Notes: a model not told the origin generated them from the sequence alone. DNA of 58,111 nt from AWTP1-9 sp035703165 (GCA_035703165.1 DASSYR010000070.1:1-58111), one strand, 5' to 3'; positions 44,242-53,382 are shown, counted from the stretch's first letter. Translations and numbers: made by a program.

Positions 44242-44775
44242 TTAGATACTTTTTGCAACAGGAAAGTCAATATTCACTTTTGTAACGCCGTACAAATAGT
44301 TCATTGCCGTTTTTTCTGCCACCAACATCACCAACTCAACAACCTGTCCTTTGCTATAACCTGCACTCAAAAAGTTGTTTACAGAAGCTTCAGAAATAAA
44401 ACCTTTTTTTTCTGTAACCTCTTTCGCTAAAGCTACCAATGCATTTAGTTTAGAATCGAAAGAAGCGCCACCTTTTCTGATTTCAATAGTTTGCTCTTCA
44501 GTAAATCCGTTCATTGTTCCAAGCAGGGTATGAGCAGACTGACAGTATAAACATTCATTCACCTGGCTTACAACCAAGTTTACCGCCTGCTTTTCTTTGT
44601 TGGAAAAAGTAGTCTTTGCACTTTGGAAAGCAAGGTAATTACCTAAGGCATCATCCGAATGAGCCATCACGGCGTACAAGTTAGGAACCATTCCAAGCCC
44701 TTTTTTAAGATTATCAAAAATCTCCTGATTGTTTGCAGATACCTCTCCTCTGTCGGGAACATTAAAATTTGTCAT
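44242..44775 (-). CDS. AhpD/carboxymuconolactone decarboxylase-like peroxidase
   Basis: 177 residues with the AhpD-like redox motif ECLYCQSAH (CxxC plus His) in a helical fold, preceded by NLVVSQVN. Such proteins reduce peroxides with help of a thiol partner. With DUF1348 and an AraC regulator it forms a three-gene unit that is probably an inducible response to a reactive compound. Confidence 0.88.
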   Translation of the reverse strand: MTNFNVPDRGEVSANNQEIFDNLKKGLGMVPNLYAVMAHSDDALGNYLAFQSAKTTFSNKEKQAVNLVVSQVNECLYCQSAHTLLGTMNGFTEEQTIEIRKGGASFDSKLNALVALAKEVTEKKGFISEASVNNFLSAGYSKGQVVELVMLVAEKTAMNYLYGVTKVNIDFPVAKSI

Positions 44776-44974
44776 TACTTATTCTTTTAATATGTTTTCG
44801 TCATTATTGACAGTACAAAAGTGCAATAACTGATCTTTTTGCGAAATGGATAAAGAACGTGGGTAGATGGACAATTTTCCTCAGATAAATTTTCGCGTAT
44901 AGCATTATTAAAAGAAAGTATTTCGGTCTATAAGCAACACTACCCACAAAGGAGTGGTAAGTACGTTGAGTAGG

Positions 44975-45009
44975 TAAAAAAGAAAACGACCCACTAAAAA
45001 AGCGGGTCG
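44975..45009 (-). terminator. Terminator of tRNA-Pro
   Basis: On the minus strand a stem CGACCCGC pairs with GTGGGTCG (one G-U pair) around a T-rich loop, followed by TTTTCTTTTTT. It lies 10 bases past the tRNA 3' end. Confidence 0.85.
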
Positions 45010-45019
45010 CCTTGTATTG

Positions 45020-45093
45020 TCGGGACGACTGGATTCGAACCAGCGACCACCAGCACCCCATGCTGGTACGCTACCGGGCTGCGCTACGTCCCG
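45020..45093 (-). tRNA. tRNA-Pro (anticodon GGG)
   Basis: Read on the minus strand: acceptor stem CGGGACG/CGTCCCG, D arm GCGCAGCCCGGTAGCG, anticodon stem CCAGC/GCTGG with loop ATGGGGT, so the anticodon is GGG (proline), and a T arm CTGGTTCGAATCCAG. The discriminator base is A and CCA is not encoded, as usual in Bacteroidota. A terminator follows and a strong promoter precedes it. Confidence 0.96.
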
Positions 45094-45113
45094 AAACCAA
45101 AAATTACGGACGA

Positions 45114-45144
45114 CAAAATTATCTTATTACGCTACTCCCGCAAA
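45114..45144 (-). promoter_or_regulatory. Promoter of tRNA-Pro
   Basis: On the minus strand TTTG (45141-45144), a 19-base spacer and TAATTTTG (45114-45121) give a near-ideal Bacteroidota promoter 20 bases upstream of the tRNA. A second TAATTTTG copy lies at 45173-45180 within a repeated block. Confidence 0.6.
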
Positions 45145-45463
45145 AAGCCCCGAAATAAAATTTTACGGGTGACAAAATTAAGATTAAAATCTTTCTATAA
45201 AAAATTATCTGGACATTACTTCTACAACTACTATTTACAACGATGTTTTCGATTAAAAAAGTAAAAAACAACGAATCACCTTAACCACAAACGGATTCCA
45301 ATCAATCCGATCCTGACAAACATATTGCGGGTATGCTGTTTTTGACAAAATTGAGACGCTAAGTCCTAAAATCAGGGCTAAAACTTCTCTTTAAAAAACT
45401 AAATACCATTTATTTGCACGGGAAAATCTATCTTAGCGCAATCAAATCGCCTTCCAAAAACTC
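45145..45463. other. Intergenic region between tRNA-Pro and the dihydroorotase-like gene
   Basis: About 320 bases with no gene. It contains a second copy of the block TTACGG-x-x-GACAAAATTA (45165-45180) that matches the promoter block at 45104-45121, a weak inverted repeat CGGATT/AATCCG near 45291-45308, and a TTTATTTG near the downstream gene that may be its promoter. Confidence 0.4.
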
Positions 45464-46726
45464 ATGACGATTTTAATCAAAGGTGCACGTATTACTGATG
45501 TACATTCTCCTTATAATGGAAAAATAAAAGATATTTTTATTGAAACCGGTGTTATTAAACAAATAGCTAACGCCATTTCGACAAAAGCCGATGTAGTGAT
45601 TGATAAAAAGGAATGTTATGTGTCTCCCGGATGGGTTGACTTGTTTGCTCATTTTTGTGATCCCGGAAAAGAATACAAAGAATCCCTGGAATCTGGCGCA
45701 TTAGCAGCAGCGGCGGGTGGCTTTACTGAAGTACTTGTTATACCAAATACCTTACCATCAATCCACACCAAATCTGAAGTAGAATATATTGTACAAAAAT
45801 CAAAACCCTTACCGGTAACCATTCATCCAATGGGGGCCGTTACAAGAAATACAGAAGGAAAAGATTTGGCTGAAATGTACGATATGTATAACAGCGGAGC
45901 CAAAGCTTTTGGTGATGGCACCAGTTGCATTCAGTCAGCAGGTTTGCTTATAAAAGCGCTGCAGTATGTAAAAACGATAAACAGTGTGATCATACAGCTA
46001 CCGGAAGATAAAAGTATTGGTACAAATGGGCTGATGAATGAAGGAATTACTTCTACAAGAATGGGGTTGCCGGGCAAACCGGCAATTGCTGAAGAAATCA
46101 TTATTGCACGGGATATTAAACTGGCGAGATATGCAGAATCCAAACTGCATTTTACGGGTGTTACAACTAAAAAATCTTTGGAGTATGTAAAGCGGGCTAA
46201 AGACGGTGGCATTAAAGTGAGTTGTTCCATTACTCCCTATCACTTGTTCTTTTGTGATGAAGATTTGCCATCATACGATACCAATCTGAAAGTAAATCCT
46301 CCTTTACGAACAAAGGAAGAAATGATGGCTTTGAGAGAGGCTTTAAAATCAGGTGTGGTAGATTGCATCGCTACCCATCATCAACCACAACACTGGGACG
46401 ATAAAACCTGCGAATTTGAATATGCTCAAAACGGCATGATTGGATTAGAAACTGCTTTTGCTGTAACAAATTCGCTTGAGCTTCTACCAATAGAAGAATG
46501 GGTACAAATGATGGCGGTGAACACCAGAAATATTATTGGCTTACCTGTACCTGAGATTAAGGAGGGGGAAAAGGCTAATCTTAGTTTATTTAACCCCACT
46601 GAAAAGTTCGAGTTTTCCCAGTCTATGATAAAATCAAAATCAAAAAATTCTCCTTTTATCGGAAGAGAACTAAAGGGAAAAGTAATTGGGATAATTAACA
46701 AAGACAATTTATTTTTGAATGAATAA
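45464..46726 (+). CDS. Dihydroorotase-like amidohydrolase, probably noncatalytic
   Basis: 420 residues in the class I dihydroorotase fold, but the metal site is degraded. The HxH motif is D59-L-F61-A-H63, so the first His is Phe; the His of the usual HCED motif is missing (IIQLPED); the His of the usual HVST motif reads FTGVTT; and the catalytic Asp of IATDH is His (IATHHQPQ). The Asp of the GAKAFGDG segment is kept. I infer a noncatalytic paralogue, as seen with PyrC-like partners of aspartate transcarbamoylase. It begins a plus-strand run with the DUF4199 and glycosyltransferase genes. Confidence 0.8.
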   Translation: MTILIKGARITDVHSPYNGKIKDIFIETGVIKQIANAISTKADVVIDKKECYVSPGWVDLFAHFCDPGKEYKESLESGALAAAAGGFTEVLVIPNTLPSIHTKSEVEYIVQKSKPLPVTIHPMGAVTRNTEGKDLAEMYDMYNSGAKAFGDGTSCIQSAGLLIKALQYVKTINSVIIQLPEDKSIGTNGLMNEGITSTRMGLPGKPAIAEEIIIARDIKLARYAESKLHFTGVTTKKSLEYVKRAKDGGIKVSCSITPYHLFFCDEDLPSYDTNLKVNPPLRTKEEMMALREALKSGVVDCIATHHQPQHWDDKTCEFEYAQNGMIGLETAFAVTNSLELLPIEEWVQMMAVNTRNIIGLPVPEIKEGEKANLSLFNPTEKFEFSQSMIKSKSKNSPFIGRELKGKVIGIINKDNLFLNE

Positions 46727-46736
46727 AAACTAAATT

Positions 46737-47252
46737 ATGGAAAAGAAAATAACCTCTCATGTAACTAAGGGTTTAATCATTTCTCTAGTCCTGATTGTAC
46801 TTGGCCTGGCCTTTTATTTTACAGGACTATATCTTGAAAATTGGTACCAGTATGTTGTTATGCTAATTTACGTCGTTGCCATTATTTGGGCAACGCTGTC
46901 CTTTGGAAAGGAAAATGATAACGCCGTAACCTTTGGAAATCTTTTCGCACATGGCTTTAAAACTGCTGCTGTTGTTACATGCATAATGATAGTTTACTCT
47001 CTAGTATTTGGATATATTTTCCCTGAAATGAGAGAAAAGATAATAGAGAAAACACAGGAAGAAATGGCAAACAACCCTAAAGTAACACAGGCGCAAATTG
47101 ACCAGACTATAGAAATTATGAAAAAATCGTTTACCGTTTTTTTGATACTCGGAGTTATTTTCTGGTACTTATTGGCTGGTGTAATTGCTTCTTTAATAGG
47201 CGCTGGTGTTGCTAAAAAAAATCCCCCCTCTCCTTTTCAACCACAAGCATAA
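46737..47252 (+). CDS. DUF4199 membrane protein
   Basis: 171 residues with four hydrophobic spans and the DUF4199 pattern: ENDNAVTFGNLFAHGFKTAAVVTCIMI in the middle (quoted here only as landmarks: NDNAVTFGNLFAHGFK), a charged loop EKTQEEMANNPKVTQ, and a final span LLAGVIASLIGAGVAKK. The function is unknown; it is typical of Bacteroidota. It lies 10 bases after the dihydroorotase-like gene and 8 bases before the glycosyltransferase gene, so the three are one operon. Confidence 0.85.
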   Translation: MEKKITSHVTKGLIISLVLIVLGLAFYFTGLYLENWYQYVVMLIYVVAIIWATLSFGKENDNAVTFGNLFAHGFKTAAVVTCIMIVYSLVFGYIFPEMREKIIEKTQEEMANNPKVTQAQIDQTIEIMKKSFTVFLILGVIFWYLLAGVIASLIGAGVAKKNPPSPFQPQA

Positions 47253-47260
47253 ATTATTGA

Positions 47261-48205
47261 ATGGATATCTCCATAGTCATACCACTGTTAAACGAAGAGC
47301 AATCCTTGCCTGAACTGTGTGCATGGATTGAAAAAGTAATGCAGGAGAATAATTTTTCCTACGAAATCATTTTTGTGGATGATGGCAGTACCGATAATTC
47401 CTGGCAAATAATTGAATCTTTGCATTCAAAAAATCATTGTGTGAAAGGAATAAAATTTCAACGTAACTACGGAAAATCAGCCGCACTTAACGAAGCATTT
47501 AAAGCAACCATGGGAGAAGTTGTAATAACGATGGATGCAGATTTACAAGACAGTCCGGATGAAATTCCTGAACTGCGGAAAATGATTATAGAAGATAAAT
47601 ACGATTTGATTAGCGGATGGAAAAAGAAACGTTACGACAATACTTTTACTAAAAATATTCCTTCTAAGTTTTTTAATGCATCTACCCGTTGCATGTCTGG
47701 CATAAAACTCCATGACTTTAATTGTGGACTTAAAGCCTATAATAAAAAGGTAGTAAAAGGCATTGAAGTATATGGAGAAATGCACCGATACATTCCGGTA
47801 CTGGCAAAAACAGCAGGCTTCAAAAAGATTGGTGAAAAAGTGGTAGAACACCGCAAAAGGAAATATGGTATTACCAAATTTGGATGGAGCCGGTTTGTCA
47901 ACGGTTTTCTTGATTTGGCCTCCATTACTTTTGTGAGCAAATTTGGGAAAAGGCCTATGCACTTTTTTGGATTATGGGGCACCTTATTTTTCGTGGTGGG
48001 TTTTGTTATCAGCGCTTATCTGATTGTAGCTAAAGTAATTGAAAGAGATTTTGCCTTAACCAATCGTCCTAGTTTTTACCTGGCTCTAACTACCATGATC
48101 ATTGGCACACAACTTTTCCTTGCCGGTTTTATTGGCGAATTAATTTCCCGTAATTCACCGGAGCGGAATAATTATCTTATTGAGAAAAAAACGGGTATCG
48201 TGTAA
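47261..48205 (+). CDS. Polyprenyl-phosphate glycosyltransferase (GT2) with two membrane spans
   Basis: 314 residues of the GtrB/ArnC/DPM type: IPLLNEEQSLPEL, FVDDGSTDNSW, and MDADLQDSPDE with the metal site, then SGWKKKRYDN and NCGLKAYNKKVV. Two C-terminal spans (about 228-250 and 268-288) tether it to the inner membrane. It loads a sugar onto a lipid carrier. It follows DUF4199 by 8 bases and leads the glycan genes downstream. Confidence 0.92.
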   Translation: MDISIVIPLLNEEQSLPELCAWIEKVMQENNFSYEIIFVDDGSTDNSWQIIESLHSKNHCVKGIKFQRNYGKSAALNEAFKATMGEVVITMDADLQDSPDEIPELRKMIIEDKYDLISGWKKKRYDNTFTKNIPSKFFNASTRCMSGIKLHDFNCGLKAYNKKVVKGIEVYGEMHRYIPVLAKTAGFKKIGEKVVEHRKRKYGITKFGWSRFVNGFLDLASITFVSKFGKRPMHFFGLWGTLFFVVGFVISAYLIVAKVIERDFALTNRPSFYLALTTMIIGTQLFLAGFIGELISRNSPERNNYLIEKKTGIV

Positions 48206-48243
48206 ATATAATTCATCATTAATTACTTTGATATTTGCAGGAT

Positions 48244-49404
48244 ATGAGTAATGACAAAAAGAAAATAGTCATAATCGGCCCTGCACATCCTTTACGCGGT
48301 GGCCTTGCCTCCTACAACGAGCGGCTCGCCAGAGAATTCAAACTACAAGGTCATGAAGTCGTTATTTATACTTTTTCGTTACAATATCCGGGCTTTTTGT
48401 TTCCCGGTACTACACAATATTCAACTGAACCATCACCAACAGATTTAACAATTCGTGTAAAAATTAATTCCATCAATCCAGTTAATTGGGTTATAACAGG
48501 AAGAAAATTAAATCAATTAAAACCCGACATTATTGTTGTCCGCTACTGGCTACCTTTCATGGGACCTTGCCTTGGTACCATTTTGCGCATTGCAAAGCGC
48601 AATAAGCATACTAAAATCGTGTGCATTGCTGATAATATAATACCACATGAAAAAAGAACGGGCGATAAATCTTTTACAAGATACTTTTTAAAACCAATAG
48701 ATGCCTGCATAACCATGAGTGAAAAAGTACTGAGTGATTTACGCTTGTATGAGAAAAGCAAACCAGCTCAATTTGTACCTCATCCCTTATATGACAATTT
48801 TGGCGAAAAAATTTCCAAAGAAGAGGCAAGGCGGGTATTGGGCATTGAACAAGATGAACAAATTGTCCTTTTTTTTGGCTTTATAAGAAAATACAAAGGA
48901 TTGGATATATTATTAGATGCGATGAAGATTCTTAAACAAAAAAGAAAATCGGGTAGCACTAGTCAAAAATTATTAATAGCCGGCGAATTTTACGAAGATG
49001 ACAAACCTTATTTGCAACAAATAACAGATAATGATATACAAGATGTTGTGATATTAAAAACTAATTTTATTCCCGATAGTGAAGTAAAATATTATCTGTG
49101 CGCAGTTGATTGTGTAATACAACCCTATCGTAATGCAACACAAAGTGGTGTAACCCCCCTTGCCTATCATTTTGAAAAACCAATGATCGTTACCAATGTT
49201 GGCGGCTTACCTTCTTTAGTCCCCGATGGTAAAGTGGGGCTAATAGCTGAACCCAATGCCGCTTCCATTGCAGAAAAGATTACACAGTACTTTCAATTAG
49301 GTGAAAACCATTTTTTACCGCATCTTCGCAAAGAAAAAGAAAAATATAAATGGAGCCGTATAACAGAAGCCATTTTTCAATTAACCAATGATATACAGAA
49401 GTAA
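48244..49404 (+). CDS. Family 4 glycosyltransferase
   Basis: 386 residues from the ATG at 48244; an upstream TTG at 48235 is in frame, but the ATG fits better. GT-B fold: IGPAHPLRGGLASYNERLA at the N-terminus, FGFIRKYKGLDILLDAMK and a C-terminal QPYRNATQSGVTPLAYHFEKP with the usual Glu before the closing helix. It overlaps the kinase gene by 17 bases. It probably adds a sugar in the surface glycan that uses the heptose made by the next genes. Confidence 0.9.
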   Translation: MSNDKKKIVIIGPAHPLRGGLASYNERLAREFKLQGHEVVIYTFSLQYPGFLFPGTTQYSTEPSPTDLTIRVKINSINPVNWVITGRKLNQLKPDIIVVRYWLPFMGPCLGTILRIAKRNKHTKIVCIADNIIPHEKRTGDKSFTRYFLKPIDACITMSEKVLSDLRLYEKSKPAQFVPHPLYDNFGEKISKEEARRVLGIEQDEQIVLFFGFIRKYKGLDILLDAMKILKQKRKSGSTSQKLLIAGEFYEDDKPYLQQITDNDIQDVVILKTNFIPDSEVKYYLCAVDCVIQPYRNATQSGVTPLAYHFEKPMIVTNVGGLPSLVPDGKVGLIAEPNAASIAEKITQYFQLGENHFLPHLRKEKEKYKWSRITEAIFQLTNDIQK

Positions 49405-50410
49405 AGCGCCTCTTCGTTTAGGTTTAGCCGGTGGCGGCACGGATGTAAGTCCATATAGTGATTTGCACGGCGGTGCTATTTTAAATGCTACCATCTCCTT
49501 ATTTGCTCATGCAAGCATAGAAACTGTTCCTGATAACTCCATTGTTATTAAATCAATTGATCAAGAGCAGGAACAATTGTTTGAATGGAATAAACAGCTA
49601 CCGATTACGGGCGAACTGGACTTGTTAAAAGGTGTTTATAACCGTATTCAAAAAGATTATGGAATACCAACATCAGGGTTTAAATTATCAACCTTTGTTG
49701 ATGCACCGGCAGGCTCAGGTCTTGGCACTTCTTCAACATTGGTAGTAGCCATTATTGGCGCTTTTGTTGAAATGCTTAAGCTGCCCTTAGGTGATTATGA
49801 TATTGCCCATTATGCTTATGAAATAGAAAGAAAAGATTTACAACTGGCGGGAGGAAAACAAGATCAATATGCGGCCACCTTTGGTGGCGTAAATTTTATG
49901 GAGTTTTACGAGGGGGACAAAGTAATTGTAAACCCACTGCGCATACGCCCAGAATATTTGCATGAACTGGAAAATAATTTGGTTTTATACTTTACTTCCA
50001 CCAGCAGGGAATCAGCCACTATCATTAAAGAACAGCAGAAGAATGTAACAGAGAAGAATGAAAAATCCATTGAGGCTATGCATCATTTAAAAGAGCAGTC
50101 CAGGATGATGAAAGAAGCATTGCTAAAAGGAAAATTACATGAAATCGGAGAAATACTGGATTACGGATTTCAGCAAAAAAGATTGATGGCAGCCAATATC
50201 TCCAACAGTAGTATCGAAGAGATATACGAAGAAGCCAAAAAATCTGGTGCAACCGGTGGAAAAATAAGTGGCGCCGGTGGCGGTGGTTTTATGATATTTT
50301 ACTGCCCCGGAAACACCCGGTATAAAGTAATCGAAACATTAGTAAGTTTTGGTGGCTATTGCAAAAACTATCAATTCACCAAATATGGTTTAACTACGTG
50401 GACGGTATAA
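49388..50410 (+). CDS. hddA: D-glycero-alpha-D-manno-heptose 7-phosphate kinase (GHMP family)
   Basis: 340 residues of the GHMP kinase family with RSKAPLRLGLAGGGTDVSPY at the N-terminus, the glycine-rich ATP loop PAGSGLGTSST near 112-122, and GGKISGAGGGGFM near the end. The start and GGGTDV motif are those of HddA rather than galactokinase. It phosphorylates heptose-7-phosphate at C1, the second step toward GDP-heptose. It overlaps the GT4 gene by 17 bases. Confidence 0.92.
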   Translation: MIYRSKAPLRLGLAGGGTDVSPYSDLHGGAILNATISLFAHASIETVPDNSIVIKSIDQEQEQLFEWNKQLPITGELDLLKGVYNRIQKDYGIPTSGFKLSTFVDAPAGSGLGTSSTLVVAIIGAFVEMLKLPLGDYDIAHYAYEIERKDLQLAGGKQDQYAATFGGVNFMEFYEGDKVIVNPLRIRPEYLHELENNLVLYFTSTSRESATIIKEQQKNVTEKNEKSIEAMHHLKEQSRMMKEALLKGKLHEIGEILDYGFQQKRLMAANISNSSIEEIYEEAKKSGATGGKISGAGGGGFMIFYCPGNTRYKVIETLVSFGGYCKNYQFTKYGLTTWTV

Positions 50411-50469
50411 AGGAGATATAATGAATTCCAAGAATTAAACATGTTCGACAGGCTTTACGTTTTACTTTT

Positions 50470-50477
50470 TAATTTTG
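50470..50477 (+). promoter_or_regulatory. Putative -7 element upstream of gmhA
   Basis: TAATTTTG, a perfect TAnnTTTG match, 18 bases before the start codon. It would give gmhA an internal promoter within the run. Confidence 0.4.
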
Positions 50478-50495
50478 CCTTTTTAATTAACTATC

Positions 50496-51074
50496 ATGAA
50501 CGATAAAATAGAATCCATCATCAGAGCCTCTATTGATACGAAGCAAAAAGTATTGGCAGATGAAAATATTATTAATACCGTTGCTACCTGTACTGATTTG
50601 ATTGTTACTGCATTAAAAAACGGCAATAAAGTTTTATTCTGTGGTAATGGAGGCAGCGCTGCCGATGCTCAACACCTGGCAGCTGAGTTCAGTGGGCGTT
50701 TTTATACAGACCGTGATGCTTTACCGGCTGAAGCATTACATTGCAATACATCTTATCTTACTGCCGTTGCCAACGATTATAGTTATGATGTAGTTTATTC
50801 CCGCCTCGTAAAAGGCATCGGCAATAAAGGTGACGTATTAATTGGCTTATCCACTTCCGGCAATTCAAAAAACATTATTGCCGCATTTGAAGTAGCCAAA
50901 GAAAAAGGAATGAAAACAATTGGCTTTACCGGCGAAACCGGTGGTAAAATGAAAGCCATTAGCGATTACCTGCTTAATATTCCTTCAACCGATACGCCCA
51001 GGATACAGGAATCGCATATCTTGTTAGGCCACATTATTTGCCAATTAGTTGAAGAAAAATATTTTGCCAGATAG
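50496..51074 (+). CDS. gmhA: Sedoheptulose-7-phosphate isomerase
   Basis: 192 residues of the SIS-domain GmhA family: FCGNGGSAADAQHLAAEFSGRF (landmarks CGNGGSAADAQH), LSTSGNSKNI and the C-terminal QESHILLGHIICQLVE with the metal-binding residues. It converts sedoheptulose-7-phosphate to D-glycero-D-manno-heptose-7-phosphate, the first step of heptose synthesis. It is followed after 8 bases by the fused guanylyltransferase/phosphatase gene. Confidence 0.95.
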   Translation: MNDKIESIIRASIDTKQKVLADENIINTVATCTDLIVTALKNGNKVLFCGNGGSAADAQHLAAEFSGRFYTDRDALPAEALHCNTSYLTAVANDYSYDVVYSRLVKGIGNKGDVLIGLSTSGNSKNIIAAFEVAKEKGMKTIGFTGETGGKMKAISDYLLNIPSTDTPRIQESHILLGHIICQLVEEKYFAR

Positions 51075-51082
51075 TTTTTAAC

Positions 51083-52339
51083 ATGCAAATAAAAGAAGCT
51101 ATAATTTTAGCAGGAGGACTGGGAATCAGATTGCGCTCCGTAGTATCTGATTTACCCAAACCTATGGCCCCCGTTGCAGGAAATCCTTTTCTGCACTATG
51201 TTACAACGCTTCTTAAAAAACAAGGAATTGAAAAATTCATTTTTGCAACCGGCTATAAAAGTGAAGCAATTGAAACATGGGTAAAAAATAATTTTTCTCC
51301 TTCCTCTTTTCAACTATCCATAGAACAGGAACGTCTTGGTACCGGTGGCGCTATTAAACTTGCCTGCGAAAAGGCCACGGAAAGACATGTACTGATTATT
51401 AATGGAGATACCTTATTTCATATAAATCTAAAAGAACTTGCGGAAACCCACTTTGCAAACAATGCACATTGCACCCTTGCCCTTAAACCTATGAAAAACT
51501 TCGATCGGTATGGTGTTGTGGAGCTAAACGAAAACAATTCAGTTAGCTGCTTTAAAGAAAAAAAATATTACGATAGCGGGCTAATAAATGGCGGGGTTTA
51601 CATACTGGATACACAACAATACCTCTCAGAACAATTTTCCGGAAAATTTTCTTTTGAAAAAGATTACCTGGAGAAGTTTTGCTCCCAGCGAAGGTTTTAC
51701 GGAGTTATACAAAATCAATACTTTATTGATATTGGAATTCCCGAAGATTTTGACAAAGCTCAATCAGAACTTCCTCAAATTTTCAGTTTTCCGAAACCCA
51801 TTCCGGCCGTAAACAAAAACTGGACGTTATTTCTTGATCGTGATGGAGTTATTAATCACGAAAAACACAATGATTACATCCGCAACTGGGATGAGTTTAG
51901 GTTTTATGATGGCGTGTTAGAAGCATTAAAAATTTTAAACCCCAAATTTAATCACATTGTTGTTGTTACCAATCAAAAAGGAGTGGGTAAAGGCTGGATG
52001 ACATTGGAATCATTACTCAACATTAACAACCAAATGACGACTGAGATTGAAAAAGCCGGTGGGCGTATTGATTCCATCTACTTCTGTACTGACCTGGAAG
52101 AAAGTAGTCCGGACAGAAAACCCAATACTGGTATGGGAATACAGGCACAAAAAGATTTTCCCTCCATTAACTTTTCAAGATCAATAATGATTGGTAACAC
52201 CTTAGGCGACATGGAATTTGGCAAAAAATTGGGAATGTTTACAATCTTCCTTAAAACAACCCGACCCGAAACGCCCATACCCCACCCTTTTATTGACACA
52301 GCCTACAATGATTTGTTAAGTGTTGCAAAAGCACTATAA
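51083..52339 (+). CDS. HddC-GmhB-like fusion: heptose guanylyltransferase and bisphosphatase
   Basis: 418 residues with two domains. Residues 1-225 are a nucleotidyltransferase (AIILAGGLGIRLRSVVSDLP, the NTP-binding loop, and INGDTLFHINL) of the HddC type, which transfers GMP to heptose-1-phosphate. Residues about 245-418 are a HAD phosphatase of the GmhB type (LFLDRDGVINHE with the Asp pair, VVTNQKGVGKG, and SRSIMIGNTLGDMEFGKKLG). The usual zinc loop with Cys-rich residues between CxH and CxC of GmhB is reduced to CTDLEESSPDRKPNTGM, so the zinc site is absent. The fusion finishes the pathway begun by gmhA and hddA. Confidence 0.9.
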   Translation: MQIKEAIILAGGLGIRLRSVVSDLPKPMAPVAGNPFLHYVTTLLKKQGIEKFIFATGYKSEAIETWVKNNFSPSSFQLSIEQERLGTGGAIKLACEKATERHVLIINGDTLFHINLKELAETHFANNAHCTLALKPMKNFDRYGVVELNENNSVSCFKEKKYYDSGLINGGVYILDTQQYLSEQFSGKFSFEKDYLEKFCSQRRFYGVIQNQYFIDIGIPEDFDKAQSELPQIFSFPKPIPAVNKNWTLFLDRDGVINHEKHNDYIRNWDEFRFYDGVLEALKILNPKFNHIVVVTNQKGVGKGWMTLESLLNINNQMTTEIEKAGGRIDSIYFCTDLEESSPDRKPNTGMGIQAQKDFPSINFSRSIMIGNTLGDMEFGKKLGMFTIFLKTTRPETPIPHPFIDTAYNDLLSVAKAL

Positions 52340-52395
52340 AAAATGTAAGAACAGGCAATAAATTTGCAACAAAACCTGTTGTAGGTTTACGCGAT

Positions 52396-53382
52396 ATGAA
52401 AAAAATTATATTCTATTTTATAAGCTTACTTTATGGACTTGTATCCATAGCCCAATCTATTTCCCCTGCTGACTTAAAAGAGCTAAAGAAAAAAGAGGAT
52501 TCATTAAAACAATATGGGTATAATCTCGTAAACGCTAAAGATGCAGGCCAACGCTTTCGATCAGACAGCTTTTTTGTAAAAATACTCGTCAGAGCTTTAA
52601 AAATTAAAAACTCCTTTTACTATCCATTCGACTCTGTACAATCCATTTCTCGCTTATACGCTCCGGACAGCGCTTTTCGTATATTTTCCTGGCAGGTAGA
52701 AATGGATGAAAGTATAAATCGTCAGCGAGGCGCAATACAAGTTAAATCGTCCGATGGTTCCTTAAAACTTTTCCCCCTGATTGACAGGTCACACCTTATC
52801 AAAAATCCTTATGATACGATTATGAATGGACAGTGGTGGATCGGCAATATCTACTATCGTATTATACCTAAAGAATCAAATGGAAAAAAAATTTATACTT
52901 TATTAGGGTACGATGAATACACCCTTAATGTTACACGCAAATGGATTGATATCTTATCGTTTACAGATGATGGGGAACCTGTATTAGGATACCCTGTGTT
53001 TTCATTCTCGGAGGATTCAATCCCAAAACCCATGCAAAATCGTTTTTCATTAGAATACAAAAAAGACGGAAGAGCCAGGGTGCAATATGACGAAGAAATG
53101 GACATGATTTTGTTTGACCATTTAATTTCCGAAACCAATGAACCTCAAAAAAAATATACTTTAATACCAGACGGAGATTATGAAGGATTTAAATGGCAAA
53201 ACGGGCAATGGATACATGTAAATAAGGTGTTTACATTTAAATTAAAAGATGGGGAAGCCCCAATACCCGAGCCTCTCAATTTTGACAATCGCCAAAAAAT
53301 TGAAAATATTTTAAATGGCAAGAAAAAGCTCCCCGAACAAAAATCAAAAAACAACAAGCCCAAGCCAAAAGGGCAAAAATAA
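52396..53382 (+). CDS. Secreted protein of unknown function
   Basis: 328 residues with a signal peptide (MKKIIFYFISLLYGLVSIAQ). The middle is beta-rich with Trp/Tyr-rich segments (NGQWWIGNIYYRIIPKE, YTLLGYDEYTLNVTRKW), and the C-terminus is a Lys/Pro-rich tail (KNNKPKPKGQK). I recognise no domain; similar sequences seem to occur in Bacteroidota. It follows the heptose genes by 56 bases, so a role in the envelope is possible but unproven. It ends in a bidirectional terminator. Confidence 0.75.
   Translation: MKKIIFYFISLLYGLVSIAQSISPADLKELKKKEDSLKQYGYNLVNAKDAGQRFRSDSFFVKILVRALKIKNSFYYPFDSVQSISRLYAPDSAFRIFSWQVEMDESINRQRGAIQVKSSDGSLKLFPLIDRSHLIKNPYDTIMNGQWWIGNIYYRIIPKESNGKKIYTLLGYDEYTLNVTRKWIDILSFTDDGEPVLGYPVFSFSEDSIPKPMQNRFSLEYKKDGRARVQYDEEMDMILFDHLISETNEPQKKYTLIPDGDYEGFKWQNGQWIHVNKVFTFKLKDGEAPIPEPLNFDNRQKIENILNGKKKLPEQKSKNNKPKPKGQK

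Noticed and set aside
44804..45061. 85-codon minus-strand ORF over tRNA-Pro
   Set aside because: It covers the tRNA gene and its terminator, so it is an artefact of those sequences.
44776..45100. Genomic island insertion at tRNA-Pro
   Set aside because: No integrase gene and no direct repeat of the tRNA 3' end is seen on either side.
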